NCBI GenBank assembly: GCA_037577475.1
Contig: CM075197.1
Location: forward strand, 22,679,650-22,743,649
Reading direction: 5' to 3'
DNA: 64,000 bases
Origin: Chaunax sp. Z400
Lineage: Eukaryota; Chordata; Actinopteri; Lophiiformes; Chaunacidae
The translations under genes were made by a program, and so were the position numbers. The notes beneath the pieces were generated by a model. It did not search any database. It was not told the DNA's origin and saw only the letters and a program-made list of their open reading frames with translations. Shown here in pieces: positions 1 through 11,545 of the stretch. Numbering within the stretch: position 1 is the first letter of the stretch; each line of letters starts with the position of its first letter.

Positions 1-3000
1 AGAAGAGAAATTCATGGTCGTCACTATTACTTCTTCATCTTCCTACATACACAAGATGACCACTCACAGACTGTGTGATAGAACTCTGCATACTTAGACG
101 GACTTCCGGGGGATTCAAGGCAGCATTGATTGGAAACTTATGATGTAGAGCTTTGTACAAGATCTCAAAAGTAGAAATGTAAAATTCCAAACAATCAAAC
201 TGGAGATCCGATTGTCGAATATCCTTCCCCCACTTTTTTTATCCATCGTATTACCACTGCATAAAGTCTTACAATGTCATCAGCCTTTACAATGGAAGAT
301 TCTGATTAATCCCTTTAGTCATCAAAATGGTCTTCAAAGGTAAAGGTTTTCAAATGTTGGATAATGGGTGGGGGGAAGCAGATGGGGATTATGCAAACCT
401 CACAGTGATTAATTTTGGCCTCAGACGTATCACCACTGATGGTAGCTCGGAGAGGAGCATATTGATTGATTGCAGCGGGGGACGCGAGGATCTGCACATT
501 TACTTTTTGATGAATAGGCTGTCAGGGCCACGAACAACCAAATATGACTCCGTAAATGAATGTTTAAGCGATTATGGTATAAGTGTAAATATTACGCATC
601 CATTAAGGAGGATTACATTCGGTGCCACTTTGAAGAGGAGAGGGAATAAAAGGGACAAGTCCGAAGAATATCCCGGAGCGGAGTAGGTGCATGGAGAAAT
701 GTGGTTTTAATCTGCATGCATAATGTTTTAGAATCCTAAAGAGGAAAGTCCTTGACATTAATCTGTGTGCAAGTGGGTGTGCGTGCATGCACGCCTTTGT
801 TCCAGTGCGTATGTTTATGTAGGCTAGTGTGTGTTTTCAAGAGGGCAAAGACTGAAGATGGGTTTTAAGTTGACAGAGCATGCCAGTGCATCCATCTCCT
901 TAAATTACCACACGATAAAATGCATCCGGGGTGTTGCACTAGAGGTGAGAGTGGGAATAAATGCCTGCTTCAAAGATGATTTGTGCTCAGCGTGGATTAA
1001 TTCTCCCACCTAAGAAAAATCAATAGCACCATGTGCAATAGGAATACATTTGTCACCTCATGTGGACAAGGAGGTGAAAACAGAAACAGGATTAGACAAT
1101 ACACATCAAACTGACTAAAGCTCATTCAACTAAACTGGTTAGATGCCTCATTCTAGAGAACCGCCACTAATGAAGGATTCTCTCTCTTTGTCTCTCCTTA
1201 TCTTTCTCCATCTCAATGTAAATTAAGATTTTCGCAAGACATCACTTCAGCATTTGATCACTCAAAATATGCAAATATATTCACCATATTCATCATTCGC
1301 TGCTCAAGAAAGGACTTTCCCTCTTAATTTTTGCATTCGCACTCCCTTGGATTCAACCCTCGTATCAGCGATCTAGTTAAATGGGAGACAGACTATTTAG
1401 CTTGATTCATAATTATTGGAGAGCATACGTTAAGTAAATAAACTGGCACATGAATGCATGTAAATACAAGTTGTTGTTGTTGGAGGGCAGTCCGCGCAGA
1501 AGACACACAAATCATCACATAAAGAGATTCTGATTTCAAACACTGTGAGAAAAGTGTTTTTAAAAAAAGAAAAGAAAAAAAAAGCATGTCAGAAGACTAA
1601 AAGGAAAGCTTGTTGTCCTCGTTGTGGACTCATTCTGGCAAAATTCTGCTAATTAACAACTGTGAATACTTAATGCTTTTTCTGTCCTTTTCATGTTTCC
1701 CTGAAAAACATCTCGACTTTTTGCCCTTCGTGGCCACATTTTCTTTCAAAGACATTTTGGGACAATATTTGGATCATGCAAACACGCTGTATTGCAGCGT
1801 TTGCTATACATTTCCATATCCCCAGGCAGAACGTCCTCATCCTCACATTGACCACATGATAAACACCAGGGGCCTCTGTTTGCCTCCGATCTTCCAAAGA
1901 AGAGATGGACGGGAGATCAATAAGCTCCCCCACCCTCCGTCCCATCTGTAGGCACTGGTTTTAACTTCTCCCACCCAACCACTCACTTTGCCCAAATTGT
2001 CACTCTGTCATCACATTCTCCAACGGCCCTTGCGCAGCCTCAGCGATGGCTCGATCCTCTCCTGCTCACACACACACATACCCTGTGCCGTCCTCCTCCC
2101 CCCGCCCTTCCCCTCCTCTCTCCTGCTTTATAAGAAATATAATCCCATTGATCCAAAACCCGATGGGAAGCGTTGATCTGTAAACAGACGAGTGCTCAAT
2201 AAGCGCCGTCCGATCCTCTAGAGAGGAGATGGAGGGATGCAGGTGCAGGGGAGGGTGGTGCTGGGGGTGTGCTGGTGAGGATGGCTGCTGTGGGAGGAAA
2301 GAAGATGGTGCTGGTGGTGGTGGAGTCCTAGCATCTATGTGTATTGGCATCATTTATCAGATTTATTGCTTTCTTGTCTTACTGCTGGCTGCCATCACCC
2401 CTCACCTGGCCCTCCTGCTCTGCAGACCTCCCTCCCATCCGTGCTGCAGCCTCACTTTGATAAAACTATGTTCTAGCAATGCAATTAAAAGTGCACAGCT
2501 CAGGGTGAACGGATGAAAGGTGTGACATTTTACCTTTGACTGACGATGAATTCGGAGTGACGGGCCGGACAGATGCATCCGGGCATATGGATTTATTTTC
2601 CCCCGTTATGTTCCCACACTCCTCCTCCTCCTGCGCGCCCTCCTCCCGTCTTCTTTCGCCTCTTTGTGAAGTGATGGGGCCTCGCTGTAAGGGAGTGTGC
2701 CCCACACCCCACCTCATCCTAAATCATCACTTGACAGTTTAAAAGGGCACCAAGCAATGGATGGCTTTTTTTTTCTCGGTGTTTCCATGGTTATTCTTTT
2801 TTCTCTTAACCCTTTCTCCTTTGTGTTTTTGATGAAGTGAGTGTGTCTATCTGTACTTACACTGCGTCTGTTTCAAGGTTGTTTGTCACAGAGAGAGTGC
2901 GGCACAGACTCTCCAGCCAGATGGAGCGTTTTTACGCCGGCTGATGTGCGAGATTGCGAGATTAGGTATTTGACTTACATTTTTAGTTCTGAGTCAGAGG

Positions 3001-5219
3001 TGTCATTTGAGTGCCTCCATACTCCAAAACAGGATTTACCTCTTCCATCTAAACTGAACTTGAGTTACCCTGCTCCTATCTCTAGCCACAGGTGGGAGAC
3101 ACATATCTGGTAATGGCTTTTTGTGGTTAGGCTATTGATCCAGAGCATCCCTAGCTTAAGAGGAAGCTGCAAAATGCTACTTGCGTGGTCCGGGTCAAAA
3201 ATAGGAAACATTCAGAAATGACCATGAAATGCTGGAGGAAAAAGTCTGACATCCTTCACACCTGCAAACAAAAATCCACAGAACTCAAACAATTATTTGC
3301 ATACTAACTAACCATTATCATCAGATTTATTCATAGCCAGAAACTGCATGACACATTATGGATTGCTGGATTGAAACCACAAATGTAATTTGTTTTAAGA
3401 GTCATCAGTCACATAGCACTTGTCAATGATCAATCAAGACTGAGATGATGTTAAGGCCATGGATTAAAAAAAATACACACATACTGTTTACTCAATACTG
3501 ATAGAGGTAAGGTATGGCAGGGATCTAACTGTTAACATCCTATTTTGACAGACAATCTAGAAAATGTACTTTGATTAACTGGACCCTGTAAATCTGCAGG
3601 GAAAAAAAGTGTTGGCTGACAACATTAATTTATACTCAATCATTGGCACATTCACACCCACAGTATTGATTGGAACAGTCCAGAGAATCAACAGAGGACT
3701 TAAGGCCAAAGGCACATTGTTGCCGATGACCCGTAAAGCAAACGGTTCAGTTAAAAGGCGGCATCAATTCTGACACTTTGAACTCTAAAACACAGGCTGT
3801 TCGAATTTTGTTTGCTAATGTGAAAATTCTTCATTTCTTTCTGGATTTTTTTTCAGAAATCCAAATGCAGTGGTTGAAAATGTCTTCATTATAATGGAGT
3901 TCAGGCAGCGAGCAGCAGGTAGTTCTTATGTCTGCACACTTGCCTCCACATCATCTTCTCTTGAGTATCTTTAGCTTGATTGGTATTTATTTTGAGTGTA
4001 CCTTGAACAACAGCCAATGGACAAACCCGGACCAAGATATCTCCTCGTCCCACTTCTCGAAATTGAACAAATACTCCAAACATGCTGCATGCACTACGAT
4101 CAGCGGGTCTCATGGAAATTAATTTTCACATGGGCAAAGAATATAGTGAAAAAATAATTTTAACAGCGGCTAAGGCTAAAAATACAGTAGATCAGTCCAA
4201 GACGTTCTGGCAAAAAGCAAACCTGACTCATCTAACAAATGTGCAAGACTATTATTACCTAATTAGAACAAGGAAAAACGTTATTATTTAATGTGAGAGG
4301 CTTATAAAACATGTGTTTTGTTTGGTTTAAAATTTAAAAGAGTTTTCCAGAACAGATGATCCCACACAAGAGCAGAAGCCAAAAAAAAAATAATAAACAG
4401 ATTTTCTCCCAAAGCTGAGCTCAGATTGGATATTTCATTATTATGAGTGTTGAGCCAGCTGTAACCTGCCTTTATTGCTGTTTTATTGTGCTGTTTTAGA
4501 GTTCAGACTCCCTACTTTTACCATTTTAAAAACAGATCAGTCTGTCCACTCTGTGTTCTTTTCATAGTTCTGTGTCAGTGCTTCATCATCGTGGCCGTTC
4601 TGCATGCCCGAATCGATGAAATGTCATACATCATTGACATCACTACTTGCACCCAGGCGGACTCTCACACAGCATGCACACATGAAGATGAGCATGCAGC
4701 TAACTTGATGCACAGATGCCAGGTCGCTGAGTTCAGGTGGGTCACACACACTGCCACCACCAAATGCCTTGAGCAAAGACTGTTTAAGTAAGGAAGTAAG
4801 AAGAAAGAAAAGATGACAGGAAAGAGGAATGTAAGATGCAACCGAGTCAAAGGAGAAGGGATGATATTAGGAGGTAAAGACGGAAGTAAACCAGGAGGTC
4901 CTGATACGGAGGAAGAGGATGTTGTTCTGGTGGGTCAGGCAGAGAAAAAAAAAAGCTGCATCAAAAATCCACAGTCCCTGGAGCACCCAGGTGCTTTTTA
5001 AAACTAAACAAACACTGAACCTCCACGTCAAACAAAGATATTTATTTACCTTTATTAATCTGAGCAGTCACATTAATCCCTCGTAATCAGCAGGGGGAGG
5101 GATGTAAAAACAGCTGTTTACACATCTCCCTCTCTGTTCCATTTCTGTCATTTTCCTCAAGTCTCTGCAAAAAAAGAAAGAAAAAGAAACCTGTATTTAC
5201 AAACACGAATAGAAGGAAG
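1..5219. other. Non-coding upstream DNA, no gene seen
   Basis: All reading frames are interrupted by stops at the density expected of non-coding DNA. The longest open stretches are around 120 codons or less and show no domain, signal peptide or plausible splice context. The sequence is AT-rich with scattered short homopolymers, for example T and A runs near 2766, 3848 and 4381. No repeat family was recognised with confidence. It may contain distal regulatory DNA for the neighbouring C1q-like gene, but nothing in the sequence alone shows this. Confidence 0.6.
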
Positions 5220-5560
5220 TGAACGAACTGACTTCTGTTTGAACTCAGGTTACGTTTCGTCAGATTTTTTGCCTTAATGTAACACAAATCTGATTTTTTT
5301 AAAAATGAGATTGAGTCACTTTCATGTGGTTTTAGATCGCGTACATGTCTGATTCGTGGCCATGTGACACGCATACGAACAGTCGGAATTCATGTGGCTT
5401 TTTGCACATGCACATGCACCAAGCGGTGTCACTACAGACTTTACTGTGTGGCGCTACAAGAATTAGACGCCAAAATATTAAGACACCAAAAAGTATTGAA
5501 CCAAACGCCAACATGTGACGTGCACAAAACTCACACACTTCAGGCGTCACTATCATTTCT
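5220..5560. mobile_element. Probable degenerate MITE-like fish repeat
   Basis: The segment carries repeated 'ctgattttttt' and 'gtcactttcatgtggt' type blocks, followed by CpG-containing unique-looking sequence. This resembles a common short non-autonomous DNA repeat in teleost genomes. The terminal inverted repeats are not clean and no target duplication could be defined, so the boundaries are approximate. The call rests on resemblance to a remembered repeat type and needs a repeat-library search. Confidence 0.4.
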
Positions 5561-7369
5561 TTAATGGATTTAAAATAGCAACTTACGAGTAGGTACCGTA
5601 AATGGGAAGTTAAGAATTAGAGAGGCTTTTTTCAGTATTTTCAACATTTCCACACGATGTCACTGCAGCAAATATCATGGGACATTAAACTAAAAGCTGT
5701 AGCTATGAACTGGACCGAGCAGAAGAAACTCTCCAGAGGAAACAGAATTAAACTTTTAGCTTCTTAAATAACTATTTTTAGACAGCTCCCATCGAGCTCA
5801 GGACTCATCAGGAGGAAGCGATCTTTGGGATGTACAGAAGAACAAAGAACATTTATTAACGTTAGAACCTGACCTATTCTGTCAATGTGAAGGAGACTTA
5901 AATAAACATTGAATTTGAATTGAATCATTGGGAAACACTCACATCTTTCCTGCGGCTGATCTGCAGGTAATGTAATTAATATTTCCTCATTAAAGATGAG
6001 TTATGTCACCCTATCCGCTATTAAATAAGAGTGATCATTTTTATGGCCCAGCCCGTGGATTATTGATCATGGACAGATGGCTGAGACAGAAAAACAAACA
6101 TAGCTGTGTCATTATTCATACATGTAAATTGGTTTCTATTTGAACTGGATATGCAATTCTAATATGTTCAGCCATCAGCCGACAATGTGATGGCTCTGAG
6201 CTCACTTTTGTCTGTGTGTGTTTCTCTCCAAAAACCTGCAGGGTGAAGCTGATGCCAGGCCAGTACACATTCCCATGGAAACAATTTTTTTGCCTTTGAC
6301 AAACTTCTGCAGTAGTTTCACTGCAGGAAATTTCACCCAAATGTTTCCATAAGGAAATCGAGTGGATAGTTAGCTTTCAGTTTCTCATGCTCTGATTTTT
6401 TTGCCCATGTTTCTGTCATTGCATTGAATGAAAGAAAGAATTCCTTGGATTTGAGGATTGCTGGAAATATTTGGCATATTATAAGTATATAACTCAACAA
6501 AATATTTAACACAGGTCTTGTCATTTTTTGAGGCTTTAATGCACTGTTAGCCTACATATTATGCTTCTAAGTGTTGCCTAAAATCTTGTGGCATGGGATG
6601 GATGAACTGTGCAACATCACTTTTACTAATAATTGAGAATAATAGTGTTTAACCTCTTTTCAAAGCTTGTTCTTCTGCTGCAGGAAAAAGGTGTTTAACA
6701 AAGAACATGAGGGGATCCCTGGGAGGTAACCTCTATAGAAAAGCCTGAGGCTTGAGAATAAATATGCAGTGCCTAACATTTGATTTTTTTTTTTTTAATT
6801 GTTCTCGGTCTCTATCACACCTCCCTACAGCCATTGTTAGCTTTAAATGAAGACTTTGATGCTTCAGGCTGTACTTAATTCAGAAGAATCATTAAGTGTT
6901 TCCATCTTTTCAGACAAAGGAACTTGGGGGAATATTTTCAGATTGATCAATTCACATCCAGTAGAAATCCCGGGCTGTTTTGGCACCTGTGCAGATGGCA
7001 GACCTTAAAATATCTGCTTCTTCTCAGAGGTGAGAGCTTGAGAAAGTGAAGCATCAGGCTCCTATGATAAAACTCACACTAACATGCTGTCACAGGAAAT
7101 TGAGAACTGTGGCAAACGTGGAGCTCCTGTACTGGAGGCATGACATTGTTGGATATCTGTTGTGCTTCCTATGTTTAAAGAAAATAATATTTGACAGCTG
7201 GAAAAAAGAAATAGAATAATATGCATCCTGTGAGCTTAGTATTTACCACCACTGTGTTAATTAGCAAATTTGCTTGGGTAGTTTGTGTCATCTAAAAATA
7301 GAAACTTGTATTTTGTTCCTTTTTAACTTTTCATGATTATCTTAATTTAATAAGTAGCAAAAAAAAGGA
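5561..7369. other. Non-coding DNA, nothing recognised
   Basis: This is AT-rich intergenic sequence with stops in every frame. An A/T-rich stretch around 5900-5935 ends in 'gaatttgaattgaat', which resembles the tail of an old retroposon but is too short to classify. No other structure was seen. Confidence 0.55.
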
Positions 7370-7650
7370 AAAACAAAAAAGATGAAAATGATGACATCAC
7401 AGACTCTGTTATGTTTATTAACACCCCTCCAATGTAGATTTGCTGCATCACTACTGTGATCTTCTTCTGTGGTGCTGAGAGTGTACACCTCCAACTCCTG
7501 CCCAGGCATGCAAAGCTTTTTCAACCATTTGAACAAATTCGTATGTCCGAAGATCAAAAACGTTGCCATGTGAGCTCAGAATTTTCTTAAAAAGCAGAGG
7601 AAAAACTTTTCTGTTTTCATCAAAATCCTTGTCGTGTAAACGGGGCCTTA
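7370..7650 (-). mobile_element. hAT-like non-autonomous DNA element, inverted copy
   Basis: Read on the minus strand, the element starts at 7650 with AAGGCCCCGTTTACACGAC, a terminal sequence typical of a widespread fish short DNA-element family. Its body (about 7400-7490) is a diverged reverse complement of the element at 26752-27288: both contain the block 'gcagcaaatctacattgga', followed by a GTTAAT..ACAGAGTCTG block. The far end near 7370 appears truncated inside the element, because a matching terminal inverted repeat is missing. The superfamily assignment is inference; the relationship between the two copies is seen directly. Confidence 0.65.
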
Positions 7651-8296
7651 GTGTGACATGAAATAATTCCTTTCATAGGGATATCTTTTATAGCGATACC
7701 TTTGTGAGGATGTCAAAGTTACAGTATAATTACACTGACTACCTCAGCCACAGCAGCAATTCCCTTCAGGGATATGTGCCAAAGTAGCTGTAGTTGGCTA
7801 AAATTGAGGAGAAGGTAAATATGAGTGTAGCATGCAGTCTTTCAGAGGTCATTCTTTAAATACACGTCATCACATTGACTATCAGATTCAAAAAATATGG
7901 CAATGTTTTCATTGCCTTTACGGGTTGTGCAACCTTAAAATACTCTATTGCTATTATTAATCTGACAGAAGCTTTTGCTGTAGGTTTATTATTTAAGTGA
8001 TCGGACATACAGCTGTCAATTATTTGGCAGCATGATTATGGATTTTGTCTATTTAAAAAAAAATCAGGTTCCTGTCAAAACCATATGCTTTCTGTTAAAT
8101 CTGGCCTATTATTTATTAACGGTAAAGAGTGATAAAGTATTTCTAGCTGTAGGTTTTCGGAACAGATGTGTGTACAAGTGATCATTCCCTCTAAAGATCC
8201 ATAAATCTAGAAAACTGATGTGTTTGCAGTCTTAATCTGCAGTAAACGACAGAAATTCAGGTATGTAATAAATGACTCTAGCTTGTGTTATTTGTG

Positions 8297-8990
8297 GTTC
8301 AAAAATAGGACCCGAGCGCAGATGACACAGGGGCAGAGAGTCAGTGCAGGGATTTAATCAAATAAAGGCAAAATTCCACAACAAAGGCAAAAGGCAAAAA
8401 CACAGGAGGCAACAGAAAATCTAAGACAAATCCAAAATCCAAAGTACAAAACCAAGAACAATTTACAGAGAAAACTGAGGCAAAACAGGGATCACGGAGG
8501 ACACGGGTGCAAAGCAGGGAACAGCAGGGCATCAGGACAAGCAAGGGCAAAACAGGACACAACAGAGGTAACACAGCTAGGAGGGAATAACGGGACAGGG
8601 AATAGCACGGCAAAGCAAACAGACGAACTGACAGAGGAGGTAAGAAACTCAGACTAAATACACAGGTAACAAGAGGAGATGGGGAACAGGTGGCACAGGG
8701 AGGAGGAGACAATCAGAGACAGGTGGACATGATCAGACAATTACAGAGGAGGGGAAATGAAGAGAAGGGAAAACCTTAAAGTGGAAAACATGAGGAGGAT
8801 AAACTAACAAGACAAACATGAACACAGGGAAAAGGAGCAAACTGGAACTAAAAACATAGAAGACTAAAACACAGACAGACGAACTATAAGGGTAAAACAG
8901 ATCATATAAAAAATAAGACAGGAAGTGTGAAGCATAAGACATGACATGGAGAACTAAACTTACAAAATAAAACAGGAAATGGCAACATAA
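8297..8990. repeat. Purine-rich interspersed repeat remnant
   Basis: About 700 bp is made of loosely repeated A/G-rich words on the plus strand (aaaacacagg, caggcaaaacagg, gacaatcagagacaggtg). It begins near 'aggacccgagcgcagatgacac' and fades near 'aaataaaacaggaaatgg'. This composition matches a dispersed fish repeat often seen beside LTR-type sequences, but I cannot name the family. The strand asymmetry leaves a long minus-strand open frame (8341-8712) rich in Leu, Pro and Ser, which I regard as a composition artefact and not a gene. Confidence 0.5.
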
Positions 8991-10389
8991 ATACATGACC
9001 ATGACAGCTTGGTCTTGGACACTATATGTGACCCAATACATACATACCAACGGATCTGAATCCATGTGCTCGTGGTGCTGGAACATCAAGAGTTTTCCAT
9101 GCCTGGGCATTTTTATTTTGACTTTCCTATTATTATTTTTCACAATATTTATTTGTTGGAGTCATTCATGGTTTATAAAGAAAGAATCCTATTAAGAAAT
9201 TCTGATTTCTCATAATGCTTCTTTAAAACATTTTCATTTTCTATATTCTAACCATTCAATACTTTCCATTTTTGTGGTGTAATGAGTTTTAGTCTGTCCT
9301 TCGGCACCATCATTTCACTATAGAGGTAGTTTATTATTTAAGAATAGATCTGAATATATCAACAATTTCTTATTTAGTACTCTTGATGTTTGCTCAGATC
9401 TATATGTGTGGTTTAGGTCAGCAGAGATAATGGTGTTTTTAGTTACGAGGTAATTTCTGCCTGATAGTATTTTTTTTTTTAAACGCCTGATTGAGAGTTA
9501 ACACCATGATGTTTGTGATTTTAAAGAAAGTGACACAGGACAGACAGCCAAGCAGCTTGTGAGAAAGAAAAAAATAGAGGCAGAGCATGCCAAAAACATA
9601 AAACGGGAGAAGAAGTGGGAGGCAGATGGAGGCAGGGAAGAAAAAGACGGGCAGATGAAATTACACCTGCAGGTCTGTTAGCTTTAGCAGCCGCAGTCTA
9701 GCAGTGTGATGTCCCATGTCATACCCCAAGGGTAGGCAAGGAATAAAGAGTGAGTAAACCTCAAATATCAAAGTTTCCTTTCTCTCACAGTCCTGTTATT
9801 GCTCCTGTGCCTCTCCTTGACAGCTCAGTGATTCATTTCCTCCTGCCTGAAAGACGGGAAATGAATAGAAAGCTTGGATATTGTCAGGCGCTAAATGGAA
9901 AAGCAGTTGCTCTGGAGACACAATGCAGGTGCAGGTAAGAATGGTGCGTTCAGTTTAAAATGCCACTCAGTCCCACTGCACGGCGCACAGCGGCACCTGT
10001 CTCACATGGCTGAGGAGAAAAGAAGGGGCGGTTGATTGGGTGTGTAACACTGACACATCAGCATTGTTTATGTTTGAGTGGGATATTCATCTCCTCGCTG
10101 TCAGGCTGCAGGATCCTGACACTTGGTTATACCTGCACCTCAGAATAAGATGGGCTTTTTTTCACATTTGCAAAGTTTAGCGTCTTTTGATCAAAACCTT
10201 TGCAACTGGTCAAGTCTGCATTGACTGGGAGACAAATCTGAGTTTCAAGTAGAAGCGCCTCAAACAACATGTTTAGTTTGATGAATGTATTTTGTTTTTA
10301 TTATTAACTGACTGTCCCTGTTTTAAACATTTCTATTTCATTATTTTCAAGTTTACATTTAATTTTATTCCTCTTTTTATTCTCTTTGT

Positions 10390-10468
10390 CGTTGTAAACT
10401 CTGTTGTGAAGCACTTTGAGCCACATTCCATGTATGAGGGGTGCTAAACACATAAAGTTATTATTATC
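10390..10468 (+). mobile_element. LINE/SINE 3' tail fragment
   Basis: The sequence 'gaagcactttgagccacatt', followed by 'gtatgaggggtgctaaacac', 'ataaag' and a TTA repeat, matches the widely dispersed fish LINE-type 3' end that ends in AATAAA-like repeats. Only the tail is present; no reverse transcriptase reading frame is seen upstream. Confidence 0.6.
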
Positions 10469-11502
10469 TATTCATTTATTTTGCTATTTTGTCCTTTCAT
10501 TTGTTGGAATTTTTGGAATCAGCCCACATTTGGCATGTTTTTTTTTCTCCCAGATTTGTGTTTGCAACAAGCTCTTATTGGCTTCTTCTCCATAGTAATA
10601 ACAGCTGCGGCTCATAGGTATAGTACTTTGAGCCATCCTCTGTTCCTTTTCAAATTGAGAGACCAAATAAAGCCCTGACATGGTAAAAGGTGTTTATTAT
10701 ATGAGAAGAATGAAAGTTTGAAGTGTCAGTGTGACTCTAAGCTGTAGTGACTCAATGTCAATAGCTCAAGGCCTCTTCTATACTTGACAGTGAGCCATAC
10801 TTGAGGTTATTGAGCCTTGAGATCGTGTCTGAATTGGGCTGTAAACCAAGCAGTTCCCCTGAAGTACATCCAAGATAATTAGGATTAACATATCAAATTC
10901 AGGAAAAACCCTGCTTGTAAGTATGGGATAGATATGACCGAATGCTCTCAGGCCATATTAGAATAATAGATTTTATGTGACTTAAATGCCTCCATACATT
11001 TTCATTAGGCTAAGCTTAAGGCCACACAGTGCTAGGATGACAGTAACATACCCCGACAGGCACGGAGCGTCCAGGGGGACGTCCAGAGTCTGAACTAGGG
11101 GCAGCTCTAAAAGACGTGGTGTCGGACAGGGCGGATGATGCTGTTTGTGTTGGTCATTTCAGCATGGTCTGTGACCTTTTCTCCACATGTGTGCTCCATG
11201 GGGCCTCAGAATTTGTTTGTGATGGTATTGGTCTGCCGAGGCGTGCTGCTCAGCATGCCTGTGCCTGAGGTGGTTACCCGCTGGGATTTAGCCTCTTCCA
11301 GATGTGAGGGAGTGAAATGTTTGTTAATCTAAAAACAAGTCAAGTTCTCTCCACTCCTTCATACTCCACCACGGGATGAGCAATGGAATGACATTATGCA
11401 TATTGCATGATTTTTCCTTTGCATGACTAGCATGTGAGTTCATGTGATGCTGTTGGGTTTGAATTCTGGTCCGGCTAGGTTGATGAATTTACATTTACAT
11501 GT

Positions 11503-11545
11503 GGAGTCAAAGTAAAGTCACAAAAAGTGACTTTAATTTGACTCC
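11503..11545. repeat. 19-bp inverted repeat with 5-nt loop
   Basis: The arm GGAGTCAAAGTAAAGTCAC (11503-11521) is followed by AAAAA and then by GTGACTTTAATTTGACTCC (11527-11545), whose reverse complement matches the first arm at 18 of 19 positions. The hairpin is short and isolated. No known miRNA seed was recognised, and the stem is shorter than a normal miRNA precursor. It may be a palindromic end of a lost DNA element or a chance structure. Confidence 0.85.

Noticed and set aside
8341..9143. Two long minus-strand frames rich in Leu, Phe and Val
   Set aside because: They lie on or beside a strand-biased interspersed repeat lacking stops on one strand. The hydrophobic composition is a by-product.
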